In this document: in pieces, positions 1-6,875 of the stretch
How positions within the stretch are numbered: the first letter of the stretch is position 1
Layout: each line of letters opens with the position of its first letter
From: Massilia sp.
GTDB lineage: Bacteria; Pseudomonadota; Gammaproteobacteria; Burkholderiales; Burkholderiaceae_D
Length of the DNA: 12,673 bases
NCBI GenBank assembly: GCA_028291845.1
Contig: JAQGNM010000014.1
Span: 1-12,673, forward strand
Reading direction: 5' to 3'
Program-made: the position numbers and the translations under genes
Notes under the pieces: model-generated
The model's database searches: none
Seen by the model: the letters and a program-made list of their open reading frames with translations, nothing else
What the model was told of the DNA's origin: nothing

Positions 1-219
1 GACCCCGAGCTGCTTGGCGTGGCGGTCGACGTCGGCGAGAAAGCGCGTCATGTGTTCGGCGAAGCCGGACTGGTCCTGCGGGCCGCAGCCGCTTTTGAGC
101 AGGTACAGCGCGTAAAAACCTTCGTACATCAGGTCGACCAGGCTTTGCGGATCGTTGCCGCCGGCGCCGCGATTGGCCAGCAGGGTCGGCGCGGCGCGCC
201 GTTCGACATGTTGGGTCAT
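1..219 (-). CDS. tssL: T6SS membrane-complex protein TssL (DotU/IcmH family), N-terminal part
   Basis: The first 73 residues are visible; the gene runs off the left edge. TssL is an inner-membrane protein with a cytoplasmic domain; with TssM and TssJ it forms the envelope-spanning T6SS complex that docks the baseplate. After a short polar N-terminus (about 22 residues) comes the DotU-type signature: LVDLMYEGFYALYLLKSG, then FAEHMTRFLADVDRHAKQLG. This matches the start of the cytoplasmic helical domain; the C-terminal membrane helix is outside the window. The start is ATG at 219, with a GAGG-like Shine-Dalgarno about 8 nt upstream. An alternative ATG at 210 would remove three residues. It is divergent from the lipoprotein gene at 417, so the T6SS locus has two arms. 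The family call rests on motif recognition. Confidence 0.85.
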   Translation of the reverse strand, partial: MTQHVERRAAPTLLANRGAGGNDPQSLVDLMYEGFYALYLLKSGCGPQDQSGFAEHMTRFLADVDRHAKQLGV

Positions 220-416
220 TGCAAATCGCCTCGCAAAAAGATGGTTCTGGGAATTGCCTAGCTTGCGGCAACAGGCCCTGCTGCATGTGAGGCAACGCAA
301 CGTTAGCGGAGAATTTCCGACAAAAAACAAACTGCTGGGAAACTTGACCATGCGCAACAACCCCGCGTTTCCTTGTCCAATAATGTTGTCTGGACCAACG
401 GTACCGGAGAGCCAGC
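220..416. promoter_or_regulatory. Divergent control region between tssL and the T6SS lipoprotein gene
   Basis: This 197-nt gap separates the two divergent T6SS arms, so it must hold promoters for both. It has no convincing ORF. I see a TTGACC (344-349) but no well-spaced -10 element, and no correctly spaced sigma-54 site. GGAGAG at 406-411 is the ribosome-binding site of the downstream lipoprotein gene. The role is inferred from layout alone. Confidence 0.4.
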
Positions 417-1001
417 ATGATCCTGAAACGTCTTTTACCCAGTGTAGTTTGTATTGCGGTCCTGGCCGGCTGCGCCAGCACCGCGCCGGTCGCCGCCGAC
501 AAGCCGGCGCCGATCGCCAACGCGATGGCCGACGCCGATGCCGCCGTCAAGGCCGGCCGCAACGAGCAGGCTTACGCCATCCTGAAATCTGCCACCGTCG
601 CCCATCCGACCGACAAGTCGCCCTGGCTGCGCATGGCGCAACTGCGCTTCGACGACAAGAACTACGGCGAAGCGATCGTCAGCGGCCAGCAAGCGCTCGA
701 GCGCGATCCCAACGACATGCTGGCCTACAGCCTGGTGGCGGTGAGCGGCCTGCGGGTGTCGAGCAAGGCGCTCGGCGACCTGTCGCTGAAAAACGGTTTT
801 ACCGGGTCGGTGCGCAGCGAGGCGCAGGAACTGGCTTCGCTGTTGCGTAATACCTTGAAGGAGCCGATCGTCGCGCCGCCCGCGTCGCGTCCGAATCAGG
901 GACGGTCGTCGCCGGCGGCGCCGGCCACCACCAGCAAGCCGGCCAGTGCGGCGTCGAGCATCAAGCCGTCGTGCAGCGGGCCATTTTGCGGTCTGAACTG
1001 A
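417..1001 (+). CDS. T6SS-linked outer-membrane lipoprotein with TPR-like repeats
   Basis: The product has 194 residues. It starts with a lipoprotein signal peptide (MILKRL, hydrophobic core, lipobox L-A-G-C with Cys19). Ala at +2 fits sorting to the outer membrane, with the protein facing the periplasm. Residues about 35-105 look like TPR helical hairpins: DAAVKAGRNEQAYAILKSA, then PWLRMAQLRFDDKNYGEAI, then QQALERDPNDMLAYSLVAV. The tail from about 145 is rich in Ala, Pro and Ser and ends in a CSGPFC motif (Cys186, Cys191). GGAGAG lies 5 nt before the ATG. It sits directly upstream of tssB, so a T6SS accessory role is likely; TPR lipoproteins in that position are my recollection of betaproteobacterial clusters, not a searched result. 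It is not TssJ, which is a small beta-sandwich lipoprotein. Its precise function is unknown. Confidence 0.8.
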   Translation: MILKRLLPSVVCIAVLAGCASTAPVAADKPAPIANAMADADAAVKAGRNEQAYAILKSATVAHPTDKSPWLRMAQLRFDDKNYGEAIVSGQQALERDPNDMLAYSLVAVSGLRVSSKALGDLSLKNGFTGSVRSEAQELASLLRNTLKEPIVAPPASRPNQGRSSPAAPATTSKPASAASSIKPSCSGPFCGLN

Positions 1002-1002
1002 G

Positions 1003-1031
1003 TTAGCACCGCTTCGTTCGCCGTTTTAAAT
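1003..1031 (+). promoter_or_regulatory. Candidate tssB promoter ahead of the terminator
   Basis: TTAGCA (1003-1008) and TTAAAT (1026-1031) are separated by 17 nt. Each matches the sigma-70 consensus at 4 of 6 positions. Initiation near 1038 would fall inside the left arm of the terminator hairpin at 1035-1051, so a transcript from here would lack the intact stem and escape termination. The match is weak and could be chance. Confidence 0.3.
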
Positions 1032-1034
1032 CCC

Positions 1035-1058
1035 GGCCGGCTGGTCCGGCCTTTTTTT
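1035..1058 (+). terminator. Intrinsic terminator between lipoprotein gene and tssB
   Basis: A perfect 6-bp GC stem (GGCCGG 1035-1040, CCGGCC 1046-1051) with a 5-nt loop is followed at once by seven T residues (1052-1058). The tssB Shine-Dalgarno AGGAG (1066-1070) begins only 8 nt after the T-run. tssB must therefore be reached by readthrough or from a promoter starting inside the hairpin. Confidence 0.8.
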
Positions 1059-1075
1059 CTCCTCCAGGAGTCCAC

Positions 1076-1576
1076 ATGGCCAAGAAAGACAGCGTGCAAA
1101 AGCGCCTGCAGAAAGTGCGCCCGCCGCGGGTGCAGATGACCTACGACGTCGAAATCGGCGACGCCATCGAAAACAAGGAACTGCCCTTCGTGGTCGGCGT
1201 GATCGGCGATTTCGGCAGCGATCCGCAGGCGGCCAAAAAGGCGCTCAAGGAGCGCAACTTCGTCAACGTCGATGCCGACAATTTCGACGAGGTGCTGGGC
1301 GCGGTGGCGCCGGTGGCGCAGTTCCGGGTGCCCAATCACTTGTCGAACGAAGGCGGCGAATTCGCCGTCCAGTTGCAGTTCAAGGAGATGGCCGACTTCC
1401 GTCCCGAATCGGTGGTGCGCCAGGTAGCGCCGCTGAACGGTCTGCTCGAGGCGCGCGCCAAGCTGGCCGACCTGCGCAATAAATTGGCCGGCAACGACCG
1501 GCTCGAGGACATCCTGCAGGAAGTCCTGTCGAGCACCGAAAAGCTGGACAGCTTGCGCAAGAAGGAGGCCCAATGA
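1076..1576 (+). CDS. tssB: T6SS contractile sheath small subunit TssB
   Basis: The product has 166 residues, normal for TssB/VipA. TssB and TssC form the cytoplasmic sheath that contracts to drive the Hcp tube and spike out of the cell. Family signatures are present: the N-terminal basic stretch KKDSVQKRLQKVRPPRVQMTY, then VEIGDA, ELPFVVGVIGDFG, a NVDADNFDEVL stretch, and a C-terminal helical region ending in charged residues. The start has AGGAG (1066-1070) 5 nt upstream. Its stop overlaps the tssC start (ATGA), the usual coupling for two subunits made in equal amounts. The GC-rich terminator just upstream separates it from the lipoprotein gene. Confidence 0.97.
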   Translation: MAKKDSVQKRLQKVRPPRVQMTYDVEIGDAIENKELPFVVGVIGDFGSDPQAAKKALKERNFVNVDADNFDEVLGAVAPVAQFRVPNHLSNEGGEFAVQLQFKEMADFRPESVVRQVAPLNGLLEARAKLADLRNKLAGNDRLEDILQEVLSSTEKLDSLRKKEAQ

Positions 1577-3078
1577 GCGCCATGATCGAAACCCGTGCGC
1601 AGGACCGCGCGGCGCAGACCGAGACGGCGGCCGGCGAAGTCGACTTGCTCGACGAGATCATCGCCCAGAGCCGGGTGGCCGCCTCGAGCAGCGAGCACGC
1701 CCGCGCCAAGGACCTGATCGCCGAGCTGGTCAGCCAGGTGATGGATGGCACCGTGGTCATGTCGAACAACTTGTCGGCCACGCTGGACGCCCGCGTGGCC
1801 GAACTCGATCGCATGATCTCGGCGCAGCTGTCGGCGGTGATGCACGCGCCGGCCTTTCAAAAGCTCGAACGCAGCTGGACCGGCCTGCAGTACCTGGTGA
1901 AGAACTCGACCACCACCGGCGGCGGCCAGCAGATCCGCATGATGAATGCGACCAAGAAGGAGCTGATTAAAAACTTCCAGTCGGCGCTGGAGTTCGACCA
2001 GAGCGCGATTTTCAAGAAGGTCTACGAAGAGGAATTCGGCACTTTCGGCGGCGCCCCCTACGGCGCCCTGATCGGCGACTTCGAGATCAGCCGCCAGCCC
2101 GAGGACATCTATTTTCTCGAGCAGATGTCGCACGTGGCCGCGGCCAGCCATGCGCCGTTCATCACCTCGGCCGACCCTGCGCTGATGGGGATCGATGGTT
2201 TTGGCGACCTTGGCAAGCCGCGCGACCTGGCCAAGGTGTTCGACACGGCCGAATATGCCAAGTGGAAGGCGTTCCGCGAATCGGAAGATGCGCGCTACGT
2301 CGGCATCACCCTGCCGCGCTTTCTTGGCCGGCTGCCGTTCAATCCGGCCGACGGCATGACGGTCGACGGCTTCAATTTCGTCGAGGACGTCGACGGCAGC
2401 GACCACCAGAAGTACTTGTGGTGTAACGCCGCGTATGCGTTCGGCGCGCGCCTGATGACGGCCTTCGAGGACTTCGGCTGGTGCGCGGCGATTCGCGGCG
2501 TCGAAGGGGGCGGCCTGGTGGAAGACCTGCCGACCCACACCTTCAAGACCGACGAGGGCGAGGTTGCGCTGAAGTGCCCGACCGAGGTGGCGATCACCGA
2601 CCGCCGCGAGAAGGAATTGTCGGACCTGGGCTTCATCTCGCTGGTCCACTGCAAGAACACCGCGTACGCGGCGTTTTTCGGCGCGCAGTCGGCGCAAAAA
2701 GCCAGGAAGTACGCCAACGAGGCGGCCAACGCCAACGCCGTGCTGTCCTCGCAACTGCAGTACATCTTCGCCGTCTCGCGCATCGCCCATTACATGAAGG
2801 CGATGATGCGCGACAAGATCGGCAGCTTCTCGGCCGCTTCGAACGTCGAGGAATACCTCAACCGCTGGCTGACCCAGTACGTGCTGTTGGACGACAACGC
2901 CAGCCAGGAACAGAAGGCCCAGTTTCCCCTGCGCGAAGCGAGCGTGCAGGTGGCCGAAGTGCCGGGCCGGCCGGGCGTGTACCGCGCCGTGTCGTTCCTG
3001 CGCCCGCACTTCCAGCTCGACGAACTGTCCGTTTCACTCCGCCTGGTCGCGGAACTGCCGCAATCGACCAAAAACTGA
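1573..3078 (+). CDS. tssC: T6SS contractile sheath large subunit TssC
   Basis: The product has 501 residues, full length for TssC/VipB, with no frameshift. It assembles with TssB into the sheath; after contraction ClpV extracts TssC by an N-terminal helix. Recognisable blocks are LDEIIAQSRVA near the N-terminus, the KLERSWTGLQYLVKNS segment, YEEEFGTFGGAPYGALIGDF near the middle, FLGRLPF, and the conserved C-terminal NRWLTQYV and the Arg/Pro-rich region before LRPHFQLDELSVSLRLVAELP. The ATG at 1573 overlaps the tssB stop and is served by AAGGAGG (1562-1568). A second Met, at codon 4, is further from this site and less likely. Translational coupling to tssB is expected. Confidence 0.97.
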   Translation: MSAMIETRAQDRAAQTETAAGEVDLLDEIIAQSRVAASSSEHARAKDLIAELVSQVMDGTVVMSNNLSATLDARVAELDRMISAQLSAVMHAPAFQKLERSWTGLQYLVKNSTTTGGGQQIRMMNATKKELIKNFQSALEFDQSAIFKKVYEEEFGTFGGAPYGALIGDFEISRQPEDIYFLEQMSHVAAASHAPFITSADPALMGIDGFGDLGKPRDLAKVFDTAEYAKWKAFRESEDARYVGITLPRFLGRLPFNPADGMTVDGFNFVEDVDGSDHQKYLWCNAAYAFGARLMTAFEDFGWCAAIRGVEGGGLVEDLPTHTFKTDEGEVALKCPTEVAITDRREKELSDLGFISLVHCKNTAYAAFFGAQSAQKARKYANEAANANAVLSSQLQYIFAVSRIAHYMKAMMRDKIGSFSAASNVEEYLNRWLTQYVLLDDNASQEQKAQFPLREASVQVAEVPGRPGVYRAVSFLRPHFQLDELSVSLRLVAELPQSTKN

Positions 3079-3117
3079 TTTTCAATTCTTAAACCTATAT
3101 ATATCGAGGAGAAGAGC
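3079..3117 (+). promoter_or_regulatory. AT-rich hcp leader with strong ribosome-binding site
   Basis: The 39-nt tssC-hcp gap is strikingly AT-rich for this genome and contains an alternating TATATATAT run (3096-3104). It ends in GAGGAG (3106-3111), 6 nt before the hcp ATG. An unstructured AU-rich stretch before a strong Shine-Dalgarno is typical of efficiently translated genes. A -10 element is possible, but I see no good -35 partner. Confidence 0.5.
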
Positions 3118-3609
3118 ATGGCAATTGACGTGTACCTGCAGATCGACGGCATCAAGGGCGAGTCGACCGACGACAAGCACAAGGACTGGATCGAATGCAA
3201 ATCGGTAGCGTGGTCGGTGTCGCAGCCGAAATCGGCCACCGCCTCGACTGGCGGCGGCCACACCGCCGAGCGCTGCGAGCATAGCGAAATCAGCATCTCC
3301 AAGCTGGCCGACCTGTCCACGCCGATTCTGCTGCAAACCTGCTCGTCCGGCAAAACCATCCCCAAGGCGAAGTTCGAATTCATGCGCGCCGACGGCAAGG
3401 GCGAGCGCATCAAGTATTTTGAAATCGAGCTGGAAAACGTCTTGATCGGCGACGTCAGCCCGAACGTCAGCGAAGGCGACATCCTGACCGAGACCATGGG
3501 CTTGAAGTTTTCGAAGGTGAAGTGGAAGTACACCCAGCAGAAAGTCACCGGCGGCTCCGGCGGCAACACCTCCGGCGGCTGGGACCTGGCGACCAACAAG
3601 GTGGTGTAA
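3118..3609 (+). CDS. hcp: T6SS tube protein Hcp (TssD)
   Basis: The product has 163 residues, standard for Hcp1. Hexameric Hcp rings stack into the inner tube that is secreted on firing; Hcp also carries or chaperones some effectors. The family start MAIDVYLQIDGIKGESTDDKH is clear. Other family blocks are WIECKSVAWSVSQP, ISKLADLSTPILLQTC, FEFMRADGKGERIKYFEIEL, and the C-terminal KVKWKY and GGWDL. No extra C-terminal effector domain is present, so this is a plain structural Hcp. It has its own AT-rich leader with a strong Shine-Dalgarno, and a strong terminator starts 22 nt after its stop. Both fit the need for many Hcp copies relative to baseplate proteins. Confidence 0.98.
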   Translation: MAIDVYLQIDGIKGESTDDKHKDWIECKSVAWSVSQPKSATASTGGGHTAERCEHSEISISKLADLSTPILLQTCSSGKTIPKAKFEFMRADGKGERIKYFEIELENVLIGDVSPNVSEGDILTETMGLKFSKVKWKYTQQKVTGGSGGNTSGGWDLATNKVV

Positions 3610-3630
3610 GCGGCGCTGTTTTTTGAGCAC

Positions 3631-3658
3631 ACCGCGGCCAGGAGCCGCGGTTCTTTTT
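3631..3658 (+). terminator. Intrinsic terminator between hcp and tssE
   Basis: A perfect 8-bp stem (ACCGCGGC 3631-3638, GCCGCGGT 3644-3651) has a 5-nt loop and is followed by TCTTTTT (3652-3658). The tssE Shine-Dalgarno GGAG (3659-3662) begins on the very next base. No promoter fits between, so tssE and everything downstream depend on readthrough or on an internal promoter further down. Confidence 0.85.
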
Positions 3659-3668
3659 GGAGACGTGG

Positions 3669-4169
3669 ATGGCCTTGCCGACCCGGGGATATATGCCGAC
3701 TTTGCTGGACCGCCTGTGCGGCGACCACGACACTGGCGCCCACATGCGGATGACGATCGAACAGCTCAAGGACAGCGTCGCGCGCGATCTCGAAGCCCTG
3801 CTCAACACCCGCGCCGGCATCGATGCCCCCGCACTGGCCGACTTCGAATGCTGCCGCACTTCGATTCTCGCCTATGGCTTGATCGACTTCGCCGGCTCCT
3901 GCCTTTCCAGCATCGAGGACCGCGCGGCCATTTGCGCCAGCCTCAAGCGCGCCATCGAACAGCATGAACCGCGCCTGCGCGAGGTCAGCGCCACGCTCGA
4001 ATCGGAGCCCGGTAGCGTCAACCGCCTCAACTTCTGCATCAATGCCAGCCTGCAGGTGGCCGGTTCGGCCGATTGCGCCGATCCGGCCGAAGCGGTCAAT
4101 TTCAACGCCGTCTTGCAGCCCTCGTCGCTGCACTACTCGATCAGCAAGGCGCGCGCCGTGCGCGCCTGA
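3669..4169 (+). CDS. tssE: T6SS baseplate protein TssE (gp25-like)
   Basis: The product has 166 residues. TssE is the T4 gp25-like wedge protein of the baseplate and nucleates sheath polymerisation. Conserved landmarks are PTLLDRL near the start, LKDSVARDLEALLNTR, SILAYGLIDFAG, the EPR segment (EPRL, within HEPRLREV) needed for sheath anchoring in this family, and a C-terminal region ending near FNAVLQP. ATG at 3669 is chosen because GGAG at 3659-3662 lies 6 nt upstream. A TTG at 3657 is in frame but falls in the terminator T-run. ATG at 3693, behind GGGGAT, is a possible shorter start. tssH follows after 21 nt, with no tssF or tssG between. Confidence 0.93.
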   Translation: MALPTRGYMPTLLDRLCGDHDTGAHMRMTIEQLKDSVARDLEALLNTRAGIDAPALADFECCRTSILAYGLIDFAGSCLSSIEDRAAICASLKRAIEQHEPRLREVSATLESEPGSVNRLNFCINASLQVAGSADCADPAEAVNFNAVLQPSSLHYSISKARAVRA

Positions 4170-4190
4170 ACCAACCATCAAGGAGCCTGT

Positions 4191-6839
4191 GTGGACATCA
4201 ACCTGAAAACGCTGATTGGAAAACTCGGCGACAGCACCCGTGTCGCCGCCACCCGCGCCGCCGCCATCTGCGTCGGCCAGGGCCACTACGAAGTCGACAT
4301 CGAGCACCTGTTCCTTGCCCTGCTCGAGCAGCCCGACTGCGATTTCAGCTGCATCGCGCGGCAGTGCGGCATCAGCCTGACGGGCCTGGAATCGGACCTG
4401 CGCCGCGAGATCGGCAGGTTCGCCGGCGGCAGCACCCGCACCCCGGTATTTTCGCGCCACTTGCCGACCTTGTTCGAACACGCCTGGCTGATCGCCTCGC
4501 TGGGCGCCTCCCCGGGTGCGGCGGGTCCGCGTATCCGCAGCGGCCACCTGCTGCTGGCCCTGTTGACGGCGCCCGACCTGGCGCAACTGGCCCAACGCGG
4601 CTCGGCCCTGTTCGCCCAGATTCCAGTCGACCGCCTGAAACACGACTTCGACAAGCTCACGCGCGGCTCGGCGGAAGCGGTGCGCGAACTGCCCGCCGCG
4701 CCCGGGGCGGCCGGCGACGCCATGGCGGCGGTGGCGCCCGGCCATAGCGCCACGCCGGCGCTCGACCAGTTCACCACCTGCCTGACCGCGCGCGCGAGAG
4801 AGGGCAAGCTCGATCCGGTGATCGGCCGCGATGCCGAGATCCGCCAGGCCATCGACATCCTGATGCGGCGCCGTCAAAATAATCCCATCCTCACTGGCGA
4901 GGCAGGGGTCGGCAAGACGGCGGTGGTCGAAGGGCTGGCGCTGCGCATCGTGCAGGGCGACGTGCCCGAGGTGCTGGCCGGGGTCGAGATCCACACGCTC
5001 GACATGGGCTTGCTGCAGGCCGGCGCCAGCGTCAAGGGCGAATTCGAAAACCGCCTGAAAAACGTCATCGACGAGGTGAAGCAGAGCCCGCACGCCATCA
5101 TCCTGTTCATCGACGAGGCGCACACCATGATCGGCGCCGGCGGCACGGCCGGCCAGAACGACGCCGCCAACCTGTTGAAACCGGCCCTGGCGCGCGGCGA
5201 ACTGCGCACCATCGCCGCCACCACCTGGAGCGAATACAAGAAGTATTTTGAAAAGGATGCCGCGCTTGCGCGCCGCTTTCAGGTGGTCAAGGTGGAGGAG
5301 CCCGACGAAGCGACCGCCTGCGCCATGCTGCGCGCGATGGCGCCATTGATGGAGCAGCATTTCGGCGTGCGCGTGTACGACGACGCCATCGAAGCGGCGG
5401 TCAAGCTGTCGCACCGTTTTATCAGCGGCCGCCAGCTGCCCGACAAGGCCGTCAGCGTGCTCGACACCGCCTGCGCCAAGGTGGCGCTGGGCCAATCGGC
5501 CACGCCCGCGCTGGTGGAATCGCAAGCGCGCCTGATCGAGCGCATCGACGCCCAGGTGGCGGCGCTGATGCGCGAACAGGCCGGCGGCATGGAGCACGGC
5601 GCCAGGCTGGCCGAACTGGCGGCGGCGCATGCGGTGGCCACCGATACCTTGCGCGCCGCGCGCCAGCGCTGGGAGCAGGAGAAAGCGATCAACGCCGACA
5701 TCCAGCAACTGCGCGCCAGCATCGAGGCCGGCAACCAGTCGCACCAGTCGGGCGCCTTGCGCGCAATGATCGAGCGCCTGCGCGAAGTGCAGGGCGAAGC
5801 GCCGCTGGTGCCGGTGCAGGTGGACGCCCACGTGGTGGCGGAAATCGTCGCCGGCTGGACCGGCATCCCGCTCGGGCGCATGGTCAAGGACGAGATCAAG
5901 ACGGTGATGAATCTGCAGGCGCTGCTGGAAGAGCGCATCATCGGCCAGTCGCATGCGGGGGCGGTGGTGGCGCAGCGGGTGCGCACGGCGCGCGCCAACC
6001 TGGACGACCCGAACAAGCCGAAAGGGGTGTTCCTGTTCGTCGGCACCTCCGGCATCGGCAAGACCGAGACGGCGCTGGCGCTGGCCGATTTGCTGTACGG
6101 CGGCGAGCGCAAGCTCATCACCATCAACATGAGCGAATACCAGGAAGCGCACAGCGTGTCCGGCCTGAAGGGCTCGCCGCCCGGTTATGTCGGTTACGGC
6201 GAAGGGGGCGTGCTGACCGAGGCCGTGCGCAGAAATCCGTACAGCGTGGTGCTGCTCGACGAAGTGGAAAAAGCCCACCCCGATGTGCTCGAGCTGTTCT
6301 TCCAGGTGTTCGACAAGGGCGTGCTGGACGACGCCGAAGGGCGCCAGATCGATTTTAGAAACACCATCATCATTCTCACCTCGAACGCCGCCTCGAGCCA
6401 GATGATGGCAGCCTGTCTGAACAAGCCGGCGGCCGACCTGCCGACTCCGGACCAATTGGCCGAGCTGATTCGCCCGGCCCTGATGAAGCACTTCAAGCCG
6501 GCCTTTCTCGGCCGCCTGACGGTGGTGCCGTTCTACCCGATCGCCGACGAGGTCCTGGCGCGCATCATCGCCCTCAAACTCGAGCGCATCAAGGCGCGCA
6601 TCCGGCACAACCACCAGGCGCAATTCAGCTGGGATGAAGCGCTGGTGAACGCCGTGCTGGCGCGCTGCACGGAAGTCGATTCGGGCGCCCGCAACGTCGA
6701 CACCATCTTGAATGGCACGCTGCTGCCGGAAATCGCCGACAGCGTGCTGGCGGCGATGGCGCAGGGCGGGGCGATCGGCCGCATCAAGTGCAGCGCGACC
6801 AAAGCCGGCAAATTCAAATACGCGATCGAGGCGGCCTGA
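4191..6839 (+). CDS. tssH: T6SS sheath-recycling AAA+ ATPase ClpV (TssH)
   Basis: The product has 882 residues, typical for ClpV. This hexameric Clp/Hsp100 unfoldase disassembles contracted TssBC sheath so that the subunits can be reused. Order of domains: Clp N-domain (about 1-150, with LEHLFLALLEQ-type repeat); AAA1 with Walker A GEAGVGKT (236-243) and Walker B LFIDEAH (305-311); a coiled-coil middle region (about 415-530); AAA2 with Walker A GTSGIGKT (618-625) and Walker B LLDEVEKAH (688-696). Both ATPase sites look intact. The start is GTG at 4191, supported by AAGGAG (4180-4185) 5 nt upstream and by the family-typical N-terminus. The T6SS context and TssBC neighbours separate it from ClpB. 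Confidence 0.97.
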   Translation: MDINLKTLIGKLGDSTRVAATRAAAICVGQGHYEVDIEHLFLALLEQPDCDFSCIARQCGISLTGLESDLRREIGRFAGGSTRTPVFSRHLPTLFEHAWLIASLGASPGAAGPRIRSGHLLLALLTAPDLAQLAQRGSALFAQIPVDRLKHDFDKLTRGSAEAVRELPAAPGAAGDAMAAVAPGHSATPALDQFTTCLTARAREGKLDPVIGRDAEIRQAIDILMRRRQNNPILTGEAGVGKTAVVEGLALRIVQGDVPEVLAGVEIHTLDMGLLQAGASVKGEFENRLKNVIDEVKQSPHAIILFIDEAHTMIGAGGTAGQNDAANLLKPALARGELRTIAATTWSEYKKYFEKDAALARRFQVVKVEEPDEATACAMLRAMAPLMEQHFGVRVYDDAIEAAVKLSHRFISGRQLPDKAVSVLDTACAKVALGQSATPALVESQARLIERIDAQVAALMREQAGGMEHGARLAELAAAHAVATDTLRAARQRWEQEKAINADIQQLRASIEAGNQSHQSGALRAMIERLREVQGEAPLVPVQVDAHVVAEIVAGWTGIPLGRMVKDEIKTVMNLQALLEERIIGQSHAGAVVAQRVRTARANLDDPNKPKGVFLFVGTSGIGKTETALALADLLYGGERKLITINMSEYQEAHSVSGLKGSPPGYVGYGEGGVLTEAVRRNPYSVVLLDEVEKAHPDVLELFFQVFDKGVLDDAEGRQIDFRNTIIILTSNAASSQMMAACLNKPAADLPTPDQLAELIRPALMKHFKPAFLGRLTVVPFYPIADEVLARIIALKLERIKARIRHNHQAQFSWDEALVNAVLARCTEVDSGARNVDTILNGTLLPEIADSVLAAMAQGGAIGRIKCSATKAGKFKYAIEAA

Positions 6840-6875
6840 GTGGTGTGAATGACGTGAGCGACAGGGAGGATCATC

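Noticed and set aside
242..257. Sigma-54 promoter (TGG ... TTGC) upstream of the T6SS genes
   Set aside because: The spacing is one base too long for the strict -24/-12 geometry, and other consensus bases are missing.
3657..3668. TTG start for tssE at 3657
   Set aside because: It falls in the terminator T-run and has no Shine-Dalgarno; GGAG at 3659-3662 serves the ATG at 3669 instead.
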